Below, in pieces: positions 16,449 to 24,344 of a stretch of 32,101 nt of DNA. Every line of letters starts with the position of its first letter. Within the stretch, counting starts at the first letter, position 1. The position numbers and the translations under genes were made by a program. Source of the stretch: Actinomycetota bacterium (lineage in GTDB: Bacteria > Actinomycetota > Actinomycetes > Actinomycetales > Microbacteriaceae); the NCBI GenBank assembly GCA_020161315.1, contig JAIUOH010000036.1, forward strand, positions 1 to 32,101, read 5' to 3'. A model generated the notes under the pieces. It made no database searches and was not told where the DNA came from. It saw only the letters and a program-made list of their open reading frames with translations.

Positions 16449-17078
16449 TTATCGAACGGAACGATCGCTCATGCGAGGCTTCGGCAGGTGCCAGCCGCGC
16501 GCAACCGAAAGCAGGCGCAGCGTAATGGCGCAGGCTCCGCCGATGATCGAGGCGAGGCCGGCCCCACCGCCGAGCATGAGCACGCCGACAGCCACCGCCG
16601 CACCGAAGATCGCTGACACGGCGTAGAGCTCACGGGTGAGCACCCCAGGCACTGTGTTGACGAGCACGTCACGAATCACACCGCCACCGATCGCCGTGGT
16701 GGTGCCGATCAGCACGGCAGTCAGCGGAGTCTGCCCCGCGGCATACGCCACCGCCGCACCGTTCGCCGAGAACAGGCCGAGCCCAAACGCATCGAACACT
16801 ACCTCGAAGTAGCGAATGCGTGCAAGGCCCGGGTGCACAAAGAAGACCACAAGCGAGGCACCTACCGCAACCGCAAGATTGGGCCAGTACACAAACGAAA
16901 TTGGTGGGTGCACGCCGAGCAGTAGGTCGCGCAGCACGCCACCGCCGACGCCCGTGAAGCCGCCGACCACCGCGACGCCAAGCATGTCGAGATTTCGACG
17001 CACGCCGACCAGGGCGCCAGAGATCGCGAAAGCCAGAATGCCGGCAAGCTGCAGCAGCTCAAAGACGATCTCACTCAC
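16449..17078 (-). CDS. TRIC-type trimeric cation channel family protein (UPF0126)
   Basis: A 209-residue integral membrane protein with two copies of a three-helix unit plus a seventh helix, as in the prokaryotic TRIC channels (YicG/UPF0126). Both glycine-rich turns typical of the pore are present: GFTGVGGGVLRDLLLG at about residues 40-55 and TAIGGGVIRDVLVN at about 126-140, each followed by a helix starting with the RD motif. These proteins form homotrimers that pass K+ or Na+. Length fits the family and the start is the ATG at 17078. The C-terminal tail is short and basic (RGWHLPKPRMSDRSVR). A strong hairpin at 17161-17209 lies upstream and separates it from the lysE transcript. Confidence 0.92.
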   Translation of the reverse strand: MSEIVFELLQLAGILAFAISGALVGVRRNLDMLGVAVVGGFTGVGGGVLRDLLLGVHPPISFVYWPNLAVAVGASLVVFFVHPGLARIRYFEVVFDAFGLGLFSANGAAVAYAAGQTPLTAVLIGTTTAIGGGVIRDVLVNTVPGVLTRELYAVSAIFGAAVAVGVLMLGGGAGLASIIGGACAITLRLLSVARGWHLPKPRMSDRSVR

Positions 17079-17160
17079 GCAACGAGTCTACGCGGCGGCA
17101 CTTGCTTCAGCCGCGGCGCCCCGTAACAAGTAGGAGACCCGTCGCCAGAAGTACATCGAT

Positions 17161-17209
17161 CAGTTAGAAAGGCACACGAATCGCGAAGAATCGTGTGCCT
17201 TTCTAACTG
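17161..17209. terminator. Perfect 19-bp hairpin, probable terminator of lysE
   Basis: The arms CAGTTAGAAAGGCACACGA (17161-17179) and its exact complement (17191-17209) enclose an 11-base loop. The inner nine pairs (GGCACACGA) are flanked by AAA on one side and TTT on the other, giving the form of a bidirectional intrinsic terminator. It lies 3' of lysE (minus strand) and 5' of the TRIC gene. A second, weaker hairpin, TTGTCAC (17229-17235) with GTGACAA (17246-17252), comes first for lysE transcripts. Confidence 0.7.
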
Positions 17210-17269
17210 CTTGGTGCCTTTTAGCTATTTGTCACATACGCGAAAGTGACAAGAAGGATCGCGGCAACC

Positions 17270-17911
17270 TCAGACACCAACGCCCTCGAACGCAAGGCGG
17301 GCCGCGATCACGAGCATCACCACAACGATGATCCAGTCGAGAATCTGCCACGAGCGAGGTGTTGCAAAGAAGCGAGTCAGTGCCCTGGCGCCATAGCCGA
17401 GCACCGCAAACCAGATAATGCTTGCGAGCGCACCGCCAAGCGCAAACCACCAGCGAGCGGGGTCTCCCTGGGCGTTGCCGACCGACCCCATGAGCACCAT
17501 CGTGTCGAGATAGACGTGGGGGTTCAGATAGGTGATCGCGAGGCACGCGAGCACCGTGCGCTTCAGTGAGCCAGCACCCGAGCCCGCGGCACCAGACCCG
17601 TCACCCGCATCGGCGACGAGCGATGCGCCCGGATGCATCGCTCGTTTTGCCGCACCCCAGGCGTACCAGAGCAAAAACGCGACGCCGGCCCAGCGAATGA
17701 TCTCGAGCACCAGCGGCGCGCGCTCGATGACAAAACCAATGCCGGCGATACCGAGAGTCTCGAGCAGCGCATCGGTAAGGCCGCAGATCAGCACGACGGG
17801 CAACACGTGCTGGCGCAAAATTCCCTGCCGCAGCACGAAGGCGTTTTGGGCGCCGATTGCCACGATCAGCGAGAGACCGGTGCCGAAACCGACAAGCATG
17901 GGAGTAAGCAT
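17270..17911 (-). CDS. lysE: LysE-family basic amino acid exporter
   Basis: A 213-residue transporter of the LysE/ArgO group, which exports L-lysine and L-arginine from the cytosol using the membrane potential. The signature is clear: GLSLIVAIGAQNAFVLRQG near the N-terminus, the membrane segments LICGLTDALLETLGIAG and FLLWYAW, the mid-protein loop rich in Gly/Ser/Ala, and ITYLNPHVYLDTMVLMG with the conserved NPH-x-YLDT motif. Five to six membrane helices fit the family. I use the ATG at 17911; a TTG at 17941 extends the frame by ten residues without a ribosome-binding site. It is divergent from a LysG-type activator, the standard arrangement in actinobacteria, so export is expected to be switched on by excess intracellular basic amino acids. 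Confidence 0.93.
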   Translation of the reverse strand: MLTPMLVGFGTGLSLIVAIGAQNAFVLRQGILRQHVLPVVLICGLTDALLETLGIAGIGFVIERAPLVLEIIRWAGVAFLLWYAWGAAKRAMHPGASLVADAGDGSGAAGSGAGSLKRTVLACLAITYLNPHVYLDTMVLMGSVGNAQGDPARWWFALGGALASIIWFAVLGYGARALTRFFATPRSWQILDWIIVVVMLVIAARLAFEGVGV

Positions 17912-18002
17912 GCTCTCGACGTTAAACCCCTGCGCACACAAAACACGACTCGAGAATGCCTAAAGATTCTGATCCAAGTGAAGCAATGCTTAATATAGCT
18001 CT

Positions 18003-18893
18003 GTGGACCTTCCCGTCGAGCACCTCTCTACCTTTTCGGCAATCGTTGACGAGGGCAGCTTCGAGGGCGCAGCAAGGCGGTTACACATCACTCCCTCGGC
18101 GGTAAGCCAGCGTGTCAAGAATATGGAGCAGCGCTTGGGTTCGGTGCTGCTGCGTCGCAGCCGCCCCATCGAGCTCACTCAAGCCGGCTCCACGGTGCTG
18201 CGCGTAGCCAGACAGCTCGAGCGCATCACCGATGACGCAGCCAGGGAACTCGGCCTAGGCCCAGGCACGCGCACCGTGCTGCCCATCGTGGTGAACGCCG
18301 ATTCGCTCGCAACCTGGTTTGTGCCCGCAATCGCGCGTGCGGCGAAAGAAACGGGTGCCTTCTTCGAAATTGTGCGCGCAGACGAAACGGTCAGCACCGA
18401 GCGCCTGCGCAGCGGCGAAGTCGTCGCCGCACTCACCGCCACGAGCGAACCCGTGCCCGGCTGCACCAGCACCCTGCTCGGCATCGATCGCTACCGCGCC
18501 GTCGCATCACCCGAGTTTGTAGCGCGCCATTTCAGTGAAGGGACCGGAGCCGAGACCCTACGCACAGCCCCCATGATCGAGTTCGATCGCCACGATATCT
18601 TTCAGCAGCGGTTTATTCGTCGCATCACCCGAGTAAATGTTGCGCCGCCCAGGCACATGGTGCCGTCGAGCCACGAGTTTGCCCTCGCGATTGAACTGGG
18701 CCTTGGCTGGGGCATGGTGCCCGAGTTGCAGTGCCGCGAGGCCATCGACGCAGGGCGACTCGTCGAGTTGCAGCCCAACAGCACTATCGAGCTACCCCTC
18801 TTCTGGCAGCGCTGGAACCTGCCCTCGCCGCTCATCGATCAGCTCTCTGACATCGTCAGCGACGAGGCCTCACGCGCGCTAAGTCAGCGCTGA
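18003..18893 (+). CDS. lysG: LysG/ArgP-type LysR regulator
   Basis: A 296-residue LysR-type regulator of the LysG/ArgP (IciA) subgroup. The winged helix is at about residues 1-60 (LPVEHLSTFSAIVDEGSFEGAARRL, then TPSAVSQRVKNMEQRLG), followed by a linker helix and the periplasmic-binding-like effector domain from about 90. Such proteins bind lysine or arginine and activate the divergent exporter gene, here lysE, 91 bases away between starts. The start is a GTG at 18003; no ribosome-binding site is visible and the preceding sequence is A+T-rich (CTTAATATAGCT), so the message may be leaderless. Known members also respond to histidine or citrulline; the exact set here is not readable. Confidence 0.93.
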   Translation: MDLPVEHLSTFSAIVDEGSFEGAARRLHITPSAVSQRVKNMEQRLGSVLLRRSRPIELTQAGSTVLRVARQLERITDDAARELGLGPGTRTVLPIVVNADSLATWFVPAIARAAKETGAFFEIVRADETVSTERLRSGEVVAALTATSEPVPGCTSTLLGIDRYRAVASPEFVARHFSEGTGAETLRTAPMIEFDRHDIFQQRFIRRITRVNVAPPRHMVPSSHEFALAIELGLGWGMVPELQCREAIDAGRLVELQPNSTIELPLFWQRWNLPSPLIDQLSDIVSDEASRALSQR

Positions 18894-18943
18894 TCCTCGC
18901 CACACATCGTTATTTGACGCGACAAGAATCAAAGCCGGGCCAA

Positions 18944-19372
18944 CTACGCGTCAGTCTTATAGAGCGCGCCGCTGCCGTCAGCATCGCCCTCGTCGAGCCG
19001 CAGCGCTTCAATCAGCTCTGCCGCGTGCTCGGTCGAGAGGATCACGCGAGCATAGTCGTCGTACTCACCGATCCAGCGGCCACCGACTTCTTCGGGCACA
19101 TCGAAGTCGAGCACGATCGCAGGCCTGCCCGAGCGAATCAAACAGAAGTCATTGCCGCCGAAGCCGCGCCAGGTACCGATCGCGAGCTTGGTCGGCAAGT
19201 GCGCCCCCGGTGACCGCACGCCGCGCAACCACACCCACGGATCATCGGTGATCAGCACCGAGGTGATGCGCTCACGACTCAACACGATGTCTCGCCTACG
19301 CACCGCAAGCGTTCGCTCGGCTGCGCTGAGCTTAATCACCACCCGGTCAGAGAACACCTCGATACGCGCCAT
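18944..19372 (-). CDS. PH-like domain protein of unknown function (actinobacterial)
   Basis: A 142-residue soluble protein. It has the pattern of an actinobacterial PH-like family: MARIEV opening strand, a helix-forming SAAERTLAVRRRDI, VLITDDPWVWLRGVRSPG, LAIGTWRGFGGNDFCLI, then RPAIVLDFDVP and a final helix (STEHAAELIEALR). No catalytic motif is seen, and the biochemical role is unknown. I start it at the ATG at 19372, where the first strand begins; the frame stays open for another 54 codons upstream but that part has no family resemblance. CAGACTAGACT lies directly before the ATG, which would put a normal transcript start inside the gene, so either a further-upstream promoter is used or this box is not the promoter. 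Confidence 0.65.
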   Translation of the reverse strand: MARIEVFSDRVVIKLSAAERTLAVRRRDIVLSRERITSVLITDDPWVWLRGVRSPGAHLPTKLAIGTWRGFGGNDFCLIRSGRPAIVLDFDVPEEVGGRWIGEYDDYARVILSTEHAAELIEALRLDEGDADGSGALYKTDA

Positions 19373-19852
19373 GAGTCTAGTCTGCACCGCACCACCGACA
19401 AACGCGGCATACGCTCGAAGTTCACACCGAATCGTTACTCTGCGCAGCCCCAAACGAATGATGTCGCGGCGGTGCTCCGGGGGAGGGTGGAGATTGTGAC
19501 TTCCACGCGGCGCAACCTCGAATGCACAAGGCATCGCGGTGAACAGGACATCGGTTTACTGGGGAAACATGTCGACTGCCCACCGCTGTGGATGCCTCAT
19601 GCATCAAGACCTAACCCCCAGAGGCAAGCCTCCGGGCGCTTTGCCGACGCATGGAGCCCCCTCCCCCGAACAGAGGCACACGCCCCTGGCCCGAACACAG
19701 CAACAGTCGAACGTGTCTGATGTCGCCGTATGCAGGCAACTACAAGACTCACCGAATTCGCTCGGCGAGGCGACAGATGACGTAATTTGCCGCACGAAGT
19801 GTCGCAAATTGCTGCGCCCTTTGATCGCTTACGAACTCGCTTGCTGCGCGAA
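19373..19852. other. Gene-free stretch with GC-rich hairpins
   Basis: About 480 bases without a convincing gene; reading frames here show no protein family. Visible structure: GGCAAGC/GCTTTGCC arms (one-base bulge) around 19624-19646, the nearby runs CCCCCTCCCCC, and an AATTTGC/GCAAATT inverted repeat at 19784-19790 and 19804-19810 which, on the minus strand, lies just after the AraC-type gene and may end its transcript. A small RNA or a decayed gene is possible, but I cannot support either. Confidence 0.4.
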
Positions 19853-20773
19853 TCACTCAGCGTCACGCGTTGCCTTGAGGCCTCTTCGCAGGGTGCTCTC
19901 ATCAGAGAAGCCCGACTTCCGCGCAGCGGCAGCGAGCGAGAGCGTGGGATCCTGCTCAAGGTATTCACGCGCCACTCTCAGGCGAGCAGCGCGAATCTCT
20001 TTGGCTGGCGATGTGTTGTGTGCCGAGAAACTACGTTGCAGGGTACGCAGCGAGACGCTCATCGTAGCCGCGATTGTTTCAGAGTTCAGGCGCTGGTCTC
20101 CGCACCCAAACTCGATCGCAGCGATTGCCTTCTGAAACAGCTCGTCTTCTGAGGCCGCTCGCTGAGCTACTGCATAAAGGTCAAGGGTGTTGGCCGTCTC
20201 AACTAACAGATGGTGCACCCCTGCCGCAGAGGCGGCGTTCATGTCTGGACGCACCGTTGCAACTACCGCGCTGAGCAACGCCTTTACCGACGCCTGAATG
20301 CTCGCGTGCGGGTACTCAAATTGAGACATCGTGTTCGCGTCAGAAGCAGGCTCGTAGCCCAGAAGGTTGTGGTCAACCGACAAGATGAAGCCGTGCGCTC
20401 CACCAGAAGCAAACACGAGATCTACCGGATCTGAACCCGGCCGCACCGCGACCACCTGATCAGCCGTCGCGTCAGCGACAACGCCCGCAGATCCCACCGA
20501 CATCGCGCCATTGCTCACCAACGCGTAGATGCGTCGATTGCGTGCGGTACGACGTCTGCGTCGCCACACAAAGCTCACCTCTGGCGCAGAAAACCAAAGT
20601 AGCGTTATGCCCGCAAGGCGCAGCGCCGTAAGTGCCGCTTTGCCGCCTTCACGCATCTGCAGGGGTGACCAGTCGATCTCAGCAAAGAGTTCTTGCACCC
20701 CATCAGGTACCTGCTCGCCCGGCCGGAGAACCGCAGAATAATCCTGCCGAAATAACAACAGTGACCTTGCCAT
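19853..20773 (-). CDS. AraC-family transcriptional regulator
   Basis: A 306-residue regulator with the double helix-turn-helix of the AraC/XylS family at about residues 205-300: ETIAATMSVSLRTLQRSFSAHNTSPAKEIRAARL followed by LAAAARKSGFSDESTLRRGLKA in outline. The second motif normally reads GF-x-D-x-S-x-F-x-R-x-F; here it is GFSDESTLRRGLK, somewhat diverged but usable. The N-terminal 200 residues resemble the AraC-binding-2 type of cupin-like domain and contain an odd run of five arginines (VWRRRRRTARNRR). Start is the ATG at 20773 with GGGGCGAG upstream. Base composition is lower in GC than that of its neighbours, which hints at acquisition. It is not linked to an obvious target. Confidence 0.87.
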   Translation of the reverse strand: MARSLLLFRQDYSAVLRPGEQVPDGVQELFAEIDWSPLQMREGGKAALTALRLAGITLLWFSAPEVSFVWRRRRRTARNRRIYALVSNGAMSVGSAGVVADATADQVVAVRPGSDPVDLVFASGGAHGFILSVDHNLLGYEPASDANTMSQFEYPHASIQASVKALLSAVVATVRPDMNAASAAGVHHLLVETANTLDLYAVAQRAASEDELFQKAIAAIEFGCGDQRLNSETIAATMSVSLRTLQRSFSAHNTSPAKEIRAARLRVAREYLEQDPTLSLAAAARKSGFSDESTLRRGLKATRDAE

Positions 20774-20845
20774 GCGCTCGCCCCGTTCGTGCCCCCTGGC
20801 TCACAACCTTATGCGTCAGGGGTGAGGTGTTTGAGATTGGTCGCG

Positions 20846-21631
20846 CTAGTCGAGCATGTCACTCTGATCGATGGCCGACTCGACCGTCTCGATCAGCGCA
20901 CGCTTTTGCGCGAGCGATGCCCCGCTCGGGTTGTGCTTGAGTCCTGCCGCGACAGTCTCTTCGTGGGTGTGCGGGCCGACACAGGCCACGATGGTTTCTT
21001 CGGGAAGCACCGGAAACTGCGCCGCAACCTCTTTACCGATGCGGGCAGAGGCTACGAGCAACGCGTTGATGCGACCCGATTCGACGTCTTCACGAATATG
21101 GGCTGAGACCGGCACGCCGATTGTGCGAAACGCGACGACCTGAGTCACGTCGTGGCCTCGATCGATAAGCCCTGAGGTGAGCACCGGCTTCGCCACGTCA
21201 GACCGCAGGGTAAGCACCTTCAGAACCTCACCCGCATCAATCTCGGGCCATACCTGAAGCAGACCCTCGGTCGTGATGTTCGACTCGTCGGGCGTGCGGC
21301 TCACTTGATAGCCAGCCTCAATGAACGCCTGCTCGGTTGCCTCACCGACAACCGCGACGCGAGTACGCTCATGAATCTTCGCCTTGTGATGCGCCAACAC
21401 ATCGACAACGGTCGCGCTCGTCGCGGTGATCCAGTCGTAGTAACCTTCTTCGAGCCGATGCAGCGCATCAACAAGCCGATCTTCTTCGCTCGTATGGGCG
21501 AAGTCTACGAGGGGTGCAATCACCGTGTTTGCGCCCTGCTCTCGCAGAGCCTGCGCCACGATCTCGCCCCAGGTGCCACCGCGGGGCACGAGCACGCGCA
21601 ACCCATTTAGTGGCTTCTGCTCGATCGACAT
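20846..21631 (-). CDS. hemD: Uroporphyrinogen-III synthase-like protein
   Basis: A 261-residue two-domain protein of the HemD superfamily, which closes and rearranges hydroxymethylbilane to uroporphyrinogen III in haem and corrin synthesis. Matches: LNGLRVLVPRGGTWGE at the start, DWITATSATVVDVLAHH, VAVVGEATEQAFIEAGYQV, VLTLRSDVAKPVLTSGLIDRGHDVTQVVAFRT and IVACVGPHTHEETVAAGL. HemD proteins share little sequence and the fold-level pattern (two Rossmann-like halves joined by two strands) is what is recognised. No other haem gene is adjacent, and some actinobacteria carry such stand-alone HemD-like proteins with or without a DNA-binding tail; this one has none. I chose the ATG at 21631 over a GTG three codons upstream. 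Confidence 0.82.
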   Translation of the reverse strand: MSIEQKPLNGLRVLVPRGGTWGEIVAQALREQGANTVIAPLVDFAHTSEEDRLVDALHRLEEGYYDWITATSATVVDVLAHHKAKIHERTRVAVVGEATEQAFIEAGYQVSRTPDESNITTEGLLQVWPEIDAGEVLKVLTLRSDVAKPVLTSGLIDRGHDVTQVVAFRTIGVPVSAHIREDVESGRINALLVASARIGKEVAAQFPVLPEETIVACVGPHTHEETVAAGLKHNPSGASLAQKRALIETVESAIDQSDMLD

Positions 21632-21819
21632 ACACCCCACTCACATCGGCGGACACACAAAAACAGCCTAAATCTCAGGTCAGCTTCGACCCGAGACCGG
21701 CTGGGAAGCACGTACTTCCGTTGCCCCTATTCTTACCCCGCAGGGGAGACAACGCAAAACCAGAGGCCCCGATACGGCAAACGCAACACAACTGTGACCC
21801 TGCGACACAGAGCTCGAAG

Positions 21820-22110
21820 CTACTGGAAGGTCTTTGCAACCTTGGTAGCGATAGCCCAGACGGCAATCCCGCAGACCGCGGCCACACCGACGACGGCTGC
21901 GCCAAATGCCAACGGATTCTCCTGCTTCTCGGCGGCGATACGGCGCTTTGCCCGTGCAATGCCATCATCGATGCGTTGCGCGTAGTCAAGCTGGACACGC
22001 AGCTGCCCCAGGGTGTCGTAGAGCTCACTGCGAGCCTGACTCGCCTCAATGAGGCCAAGTTCACGCTCGGTTGGTGGCGACTGCCTGGCCTGCTGATTCT
22101 GCTGACTCAT
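21820..22110 (-). CDS. DUF3618 family membrane protein
   Basis: A 96-residue protein with a cytosolic N-terminal helix (SQARSELYDTLGQLRVQLDYAQRID), a basic segment (RAKRRIAAEK) and one membrane helix near the C-terminus (about residues 68-90). The R-x-x-L-x-x-T-L-x-x-L pattern is that of DUF3618, found widely in actinobacteria, usually with a holin-superfamily protein, as here. Function is unknown. Its ATG overlaps the stop of the upstream holin-superfamily gene by ATGA, making it the third gene of a coupled operon. Confidence 0.8.
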   Translation of the reverse strand: MSQQNQQARQSPPTERELGLIEASQARSELYDTLGQLRVQLDYAQRIDDGIARAKRRIAAEKQENPLAFGAAVVGVAAVCGIAVWAIATKVAKTFQ

Positions 22111-22547
22111 CGCCAATTTCCCTTCTCCCCGTGCTGTGGCATGTGTGCCGACGAGTTGAAGCGAACCTCACTCATCGTCTGCAGGTCGCCCTCAACGCGG
22201 TCAATTGTTTCATCAGGCATCGGCACGCCTCGCTTTAGCAGTGCGACACCGCCGAGGATCGCCCCGGCTGCGAGCAACAGCAGCGCGAAGGCAACGACGA
22301 GCGCCGACAGCCACACCGGCCAGACGACTGCGATACCGGCAATGGCGGCCGTCACGAGACAGCCAATCGCGAAGAACACGAAAAACAACGCCACGATAAT
22401 CGCGAGCAACCCAATGCCGCCCCGCTTGAGCTTCGAAGTGATCTCTCGCTTCGCGTTCTCGAACTCGGCCTTTGCGAGCCTTACGAACTGATAGGGCAGC
22501 CGGGCGAGCAGTTCGATTGTGCCCGCCTGGTCATCGCGCCGACTCAT
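22107..22547 (-). CDS. Actinobacterial holin-superfamily (Phage_holin_3_6) membrane protein
   Basis: A 146-residue protein with a cytosolic amphipathic start (LARLPYQFVRLAKAEFENAKREI), a KLKRGG turn and two long membrane helices at about residues 46-72 and 78-104. This is the Putative Actinobacterial Holin-X pattern. Despite the family name these are chromosomal proteins, commonly in operons with DUF3618 and YtxH-like genes; no lysis genes or phage genes are nearby. Stop and start codons overlap with both neighbours (ATGA), so all three are likely made in fixed ratio. Confidence 0.85.
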   Translation of the reverse strand: MSRRDDQAGTIELLARLPYQFVRLAKAEFENAKREITSKLKRGGIGLLAIIVALFFVFFAIGCLVTAAIAGIAVVWPVWLSALVVAFALLLLAAGAILGGVALLKRGVPMPDETIDRVEGDLQTMSEVRFNSSAHMPQHGEKGNWR

Positions 22548-22864
22548 GCGCCAGCCTCACTAGGCTTCGATGCGTCGCCACCCGAGCTGGGGGTGGCGGC
22601 TTCAGGCTTTTGTTGAGGCTGCGGGGCCGCCTGCTTTGCGATGTTTGCAAATGCGTCAGACGAAGCGCGGCGAATGAATGCCTTCATCTCGTCGGCACGC
22701 TCATCGATTGCACCCTTGACTGCGCCGACACCCTTCTGCACCGGTTCGGTGTTCCAGACTGTTTGCGCGCCGCGCTTGATCTGCTCGTACCGCTGGCGAC
22801 CGGCGCGCGATCCGAGTACGTAGCCGACCGCAGCTCCAAGCACAAAAGCGATCTTGCCCTTCAT
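22544..22864 (-). CDS. YtxH-like small membrane-associated protein
   Basis: A 106-residue protein opening with MKGKIAFVLGAAVGYVLGSRAGRQRYEQI, the short glycine-rich membrane helix and basic turn typical of YtxH-domain proteins, followed by an amphipathic helix and a Pro/Ala/Gln-rich tail. GGAGGA precedes the ATG at 22864, the best ribosome-binding site in this operon, so this is the first gene. The frame is open for 26 more codons upstream without family resemblance. An A+T-rich inverted repeat (CATATT...AATATG, about 22932-22953) sits in the promoter region. Confidence 0.8.
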   Translation of the reverse strand: MKGKIAFVLGAAVGYVLGSRAGRQRYEQIKRGAQTVWNTEPVQKGVGAVKGAIDERADEMKAFIRRASSDAFANIAKQAAPQPQQKPEAATPSSGGDASKPSEAGA

Positions 22865-22979
22865 GATTCCTCCAGACCTAGCGGCGCTGCCGCGTGCAAT
22901 TTCTCTAAGCCTACCCCGCACAATTGCTCGGTCATATTCCATTTTCGTAATATGCCAATACTCGGGCCACGAGAGCGAG

Positions 22980-24344
22980 CTACTCGCTGAGCCCCAGCAG
23001 GCGTCGGCGCAGCCTCACGGTCGCGGCCCGCGCGCTTGAAAGCGCCTCAGCCTGGTCGTCACCGTGAATTGCGCGTCCGACCGCAAGAAGCTTTGGGTGC
23101 TCCACTTCAAGCGCAGCGATCGCCTCAGCTGCCTTGTGGCGCTGCGTCAGGGTGCGGTACGGGGCGGCGATCGGCGAGACTTCGATCAGCGTCGAGCCTT
23201 GCAACCACTCAATACCAACACCAGTGCCTTTGTGGCGGCTAGAGCTATCCTCAGACTTCTGCAGTCGCACGACGCCTTCAAGCTGATCGCGCACGGGGGC
23301 AACCTTTGATACCAGTCGGCAAACAAACCCAGCCTCGCTGCTCCCCGGCCTCCCCTCATCTGCCGAATCATGCTCAGCCGATGCATCGAGCAGCACAGCC
23401 CAATCAGCCACTCGGGCGATAGCCCGCCCCCCGGGGGCCAACCACTCGGGCCTTTCCATGTCAATTTCGGCATACACTCGAGCTTCGCTCGGCAGCACGG
23501 TCTCCACGAGGGGGGTGAACTCGTGGCTGGCGACCGGAGAAGCGCCAAGATCTGCGATCAGCGCGCGCGCCTGCAGCGTGTCGCCGCCGTCAAGCTGAAC
23601 GACCCACGACTCGTCTTCCTGCGCAACAGCAATCGCTCGCTCCGAACGCAGCCGCACTCCGTAAAGTTCGAGTCGTCGAAGCAATGTATTCACAAACGCC
23701 TCGGCACCAAAAACAGGCGCAACTCTCGTTTCACGTGCAACATTCCGGTCAGCGTATGCAAGTACCGCAGTGCTCAGCGAACCTGCGCGTGAGAGCGCCT
23801 CGTTGAGGCCGGGAGAGGCCACGGCAACCTCAACCTCTGAGGCATCCACCCCGAAACGCTCAAACACCTGCGGGTCAACAAGCAAATCGCGAGTCTTTGC
23901 CCCCATGCGCTTCTTCACCAGCTCGCCAAGCATGCGAGTCTTGCCCACTGTGAGCAGCGGAGTGAGCCGGTCGAGGTAAGCACGAAAGGCGCCCCCGGCG
24001 CCGAGCACCGCACTGGTTTCGGTCGCAAGCGGCACCGCTGGAATTCCCAACACGTTCGGCGAAGACTGGGGCAACCATGCTTCGCTCTGCAGCAGAAGCG
24101 GTGCTTGAGCAGGAATCTCAACTAGCCGGGCGGCGTCTGCGTCGTGGCTATCGTCTTGGTCGAGAGGCGCGGCGATCCTCTTTGCAAACTCAGCGATGAT
24201 ACCGTCGGGGTCTCTCTCAGCCCACGGCCGCAGAGCCGAAGAGGAGCCGTCGTCAAGCACCATCACGCTCAGGCCCACCTCGGCAAGATCGAGCGCGCTC
24301 TGCAGGGCGGGCAGGCTGCGGCCGGTGACAACAACGTCGATCAT
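22980..24344 (-). CDS. Amine-oxidase/phytoene-desaturase-like flavoprotein with altered FAD motif
   Basis: A 454-residue protein with the overall layout of the FAD-dependent amine oxidase, protoporphyrinogen oxidase and phytoene desaturase superfamily: an N-terminal beta-alpha-beta unit (MIDVVVTGRSLPALQSALDLAE, SVMVLDDG), a middle substrate region with GAGGAFRAYLDRLTPLL, and a C-terminal segment (LLAVGRAIHGDDQAEALSSARAA). The dinucleotide motif is changed from GxGxxG to TGRSLP, and the C-terminal AGD...G motif is replaced by VGRAIHGDD, so classical FAD binding is doubtful. It overlaps the upstream CPBP protease gene by ATGA and is probably expressed with it. Oxidase activity should not be assumed. 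Confidence 0.7.
   Translation of the reverse strand: MIDVVVTGRSLPALQSALDLAEVGLSVMVLDDGSSSALRPWAERDPDGIIAEFAKRIAAPLDQDDSHDADAARLVEIPAQAPLLLQSEAWLPQSSPNVLGIPAVPLATETSAVLGAGGAFRAYLDRLTPLLTVGKTRMLGELVKKRMGAKTRDLLVDPQVFERFGVDASEVEVAVASPGLNEALSRAGSLSTAVLAYADRNVARETRVAPVFGAEAFVNTLLRRLELYGVRLRSERAIAVAQEDESWVVQLDGGDTLQARALIADLGASPVASHEFTPLVETVLPSEARVYAEIDMERPEWLAPGGRAIARVADWAVLLDASAEHDSADEGRPGSSEAGFVCRLVSKVAPVRDQLEGVVRLQKSEDSSSRHKGTGVGIEWLQGSTLIEVSPIAAPYRTLTQRHKAAEAIAALEVEHPKLLAVGRAIHGDDQAEALSSARAATVRLRRRLLGLSE

Noticed and set aside
19600-19720. 6C-type small RNA suggested by the C-rich runs and stems
   Set aside because: The two hairpins with C-rich loops that define that RNA could not be drawn here.
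19539-20135. 198-codon plus-strand frame spanning the gap and the AraC gene 3' end
   Set aside because: No family features, and it runs opposite a clear AraC-type helix-turn-helix region.
22107-22547. Prophage or lysis cassette suggested by the holin-superfamily name
   Set aside because: No endolysin, structural or integrase genes nearby; the protein belongs to the chromosomal actinobacterial group that sits with DUF3618 and YtxH-like genes.
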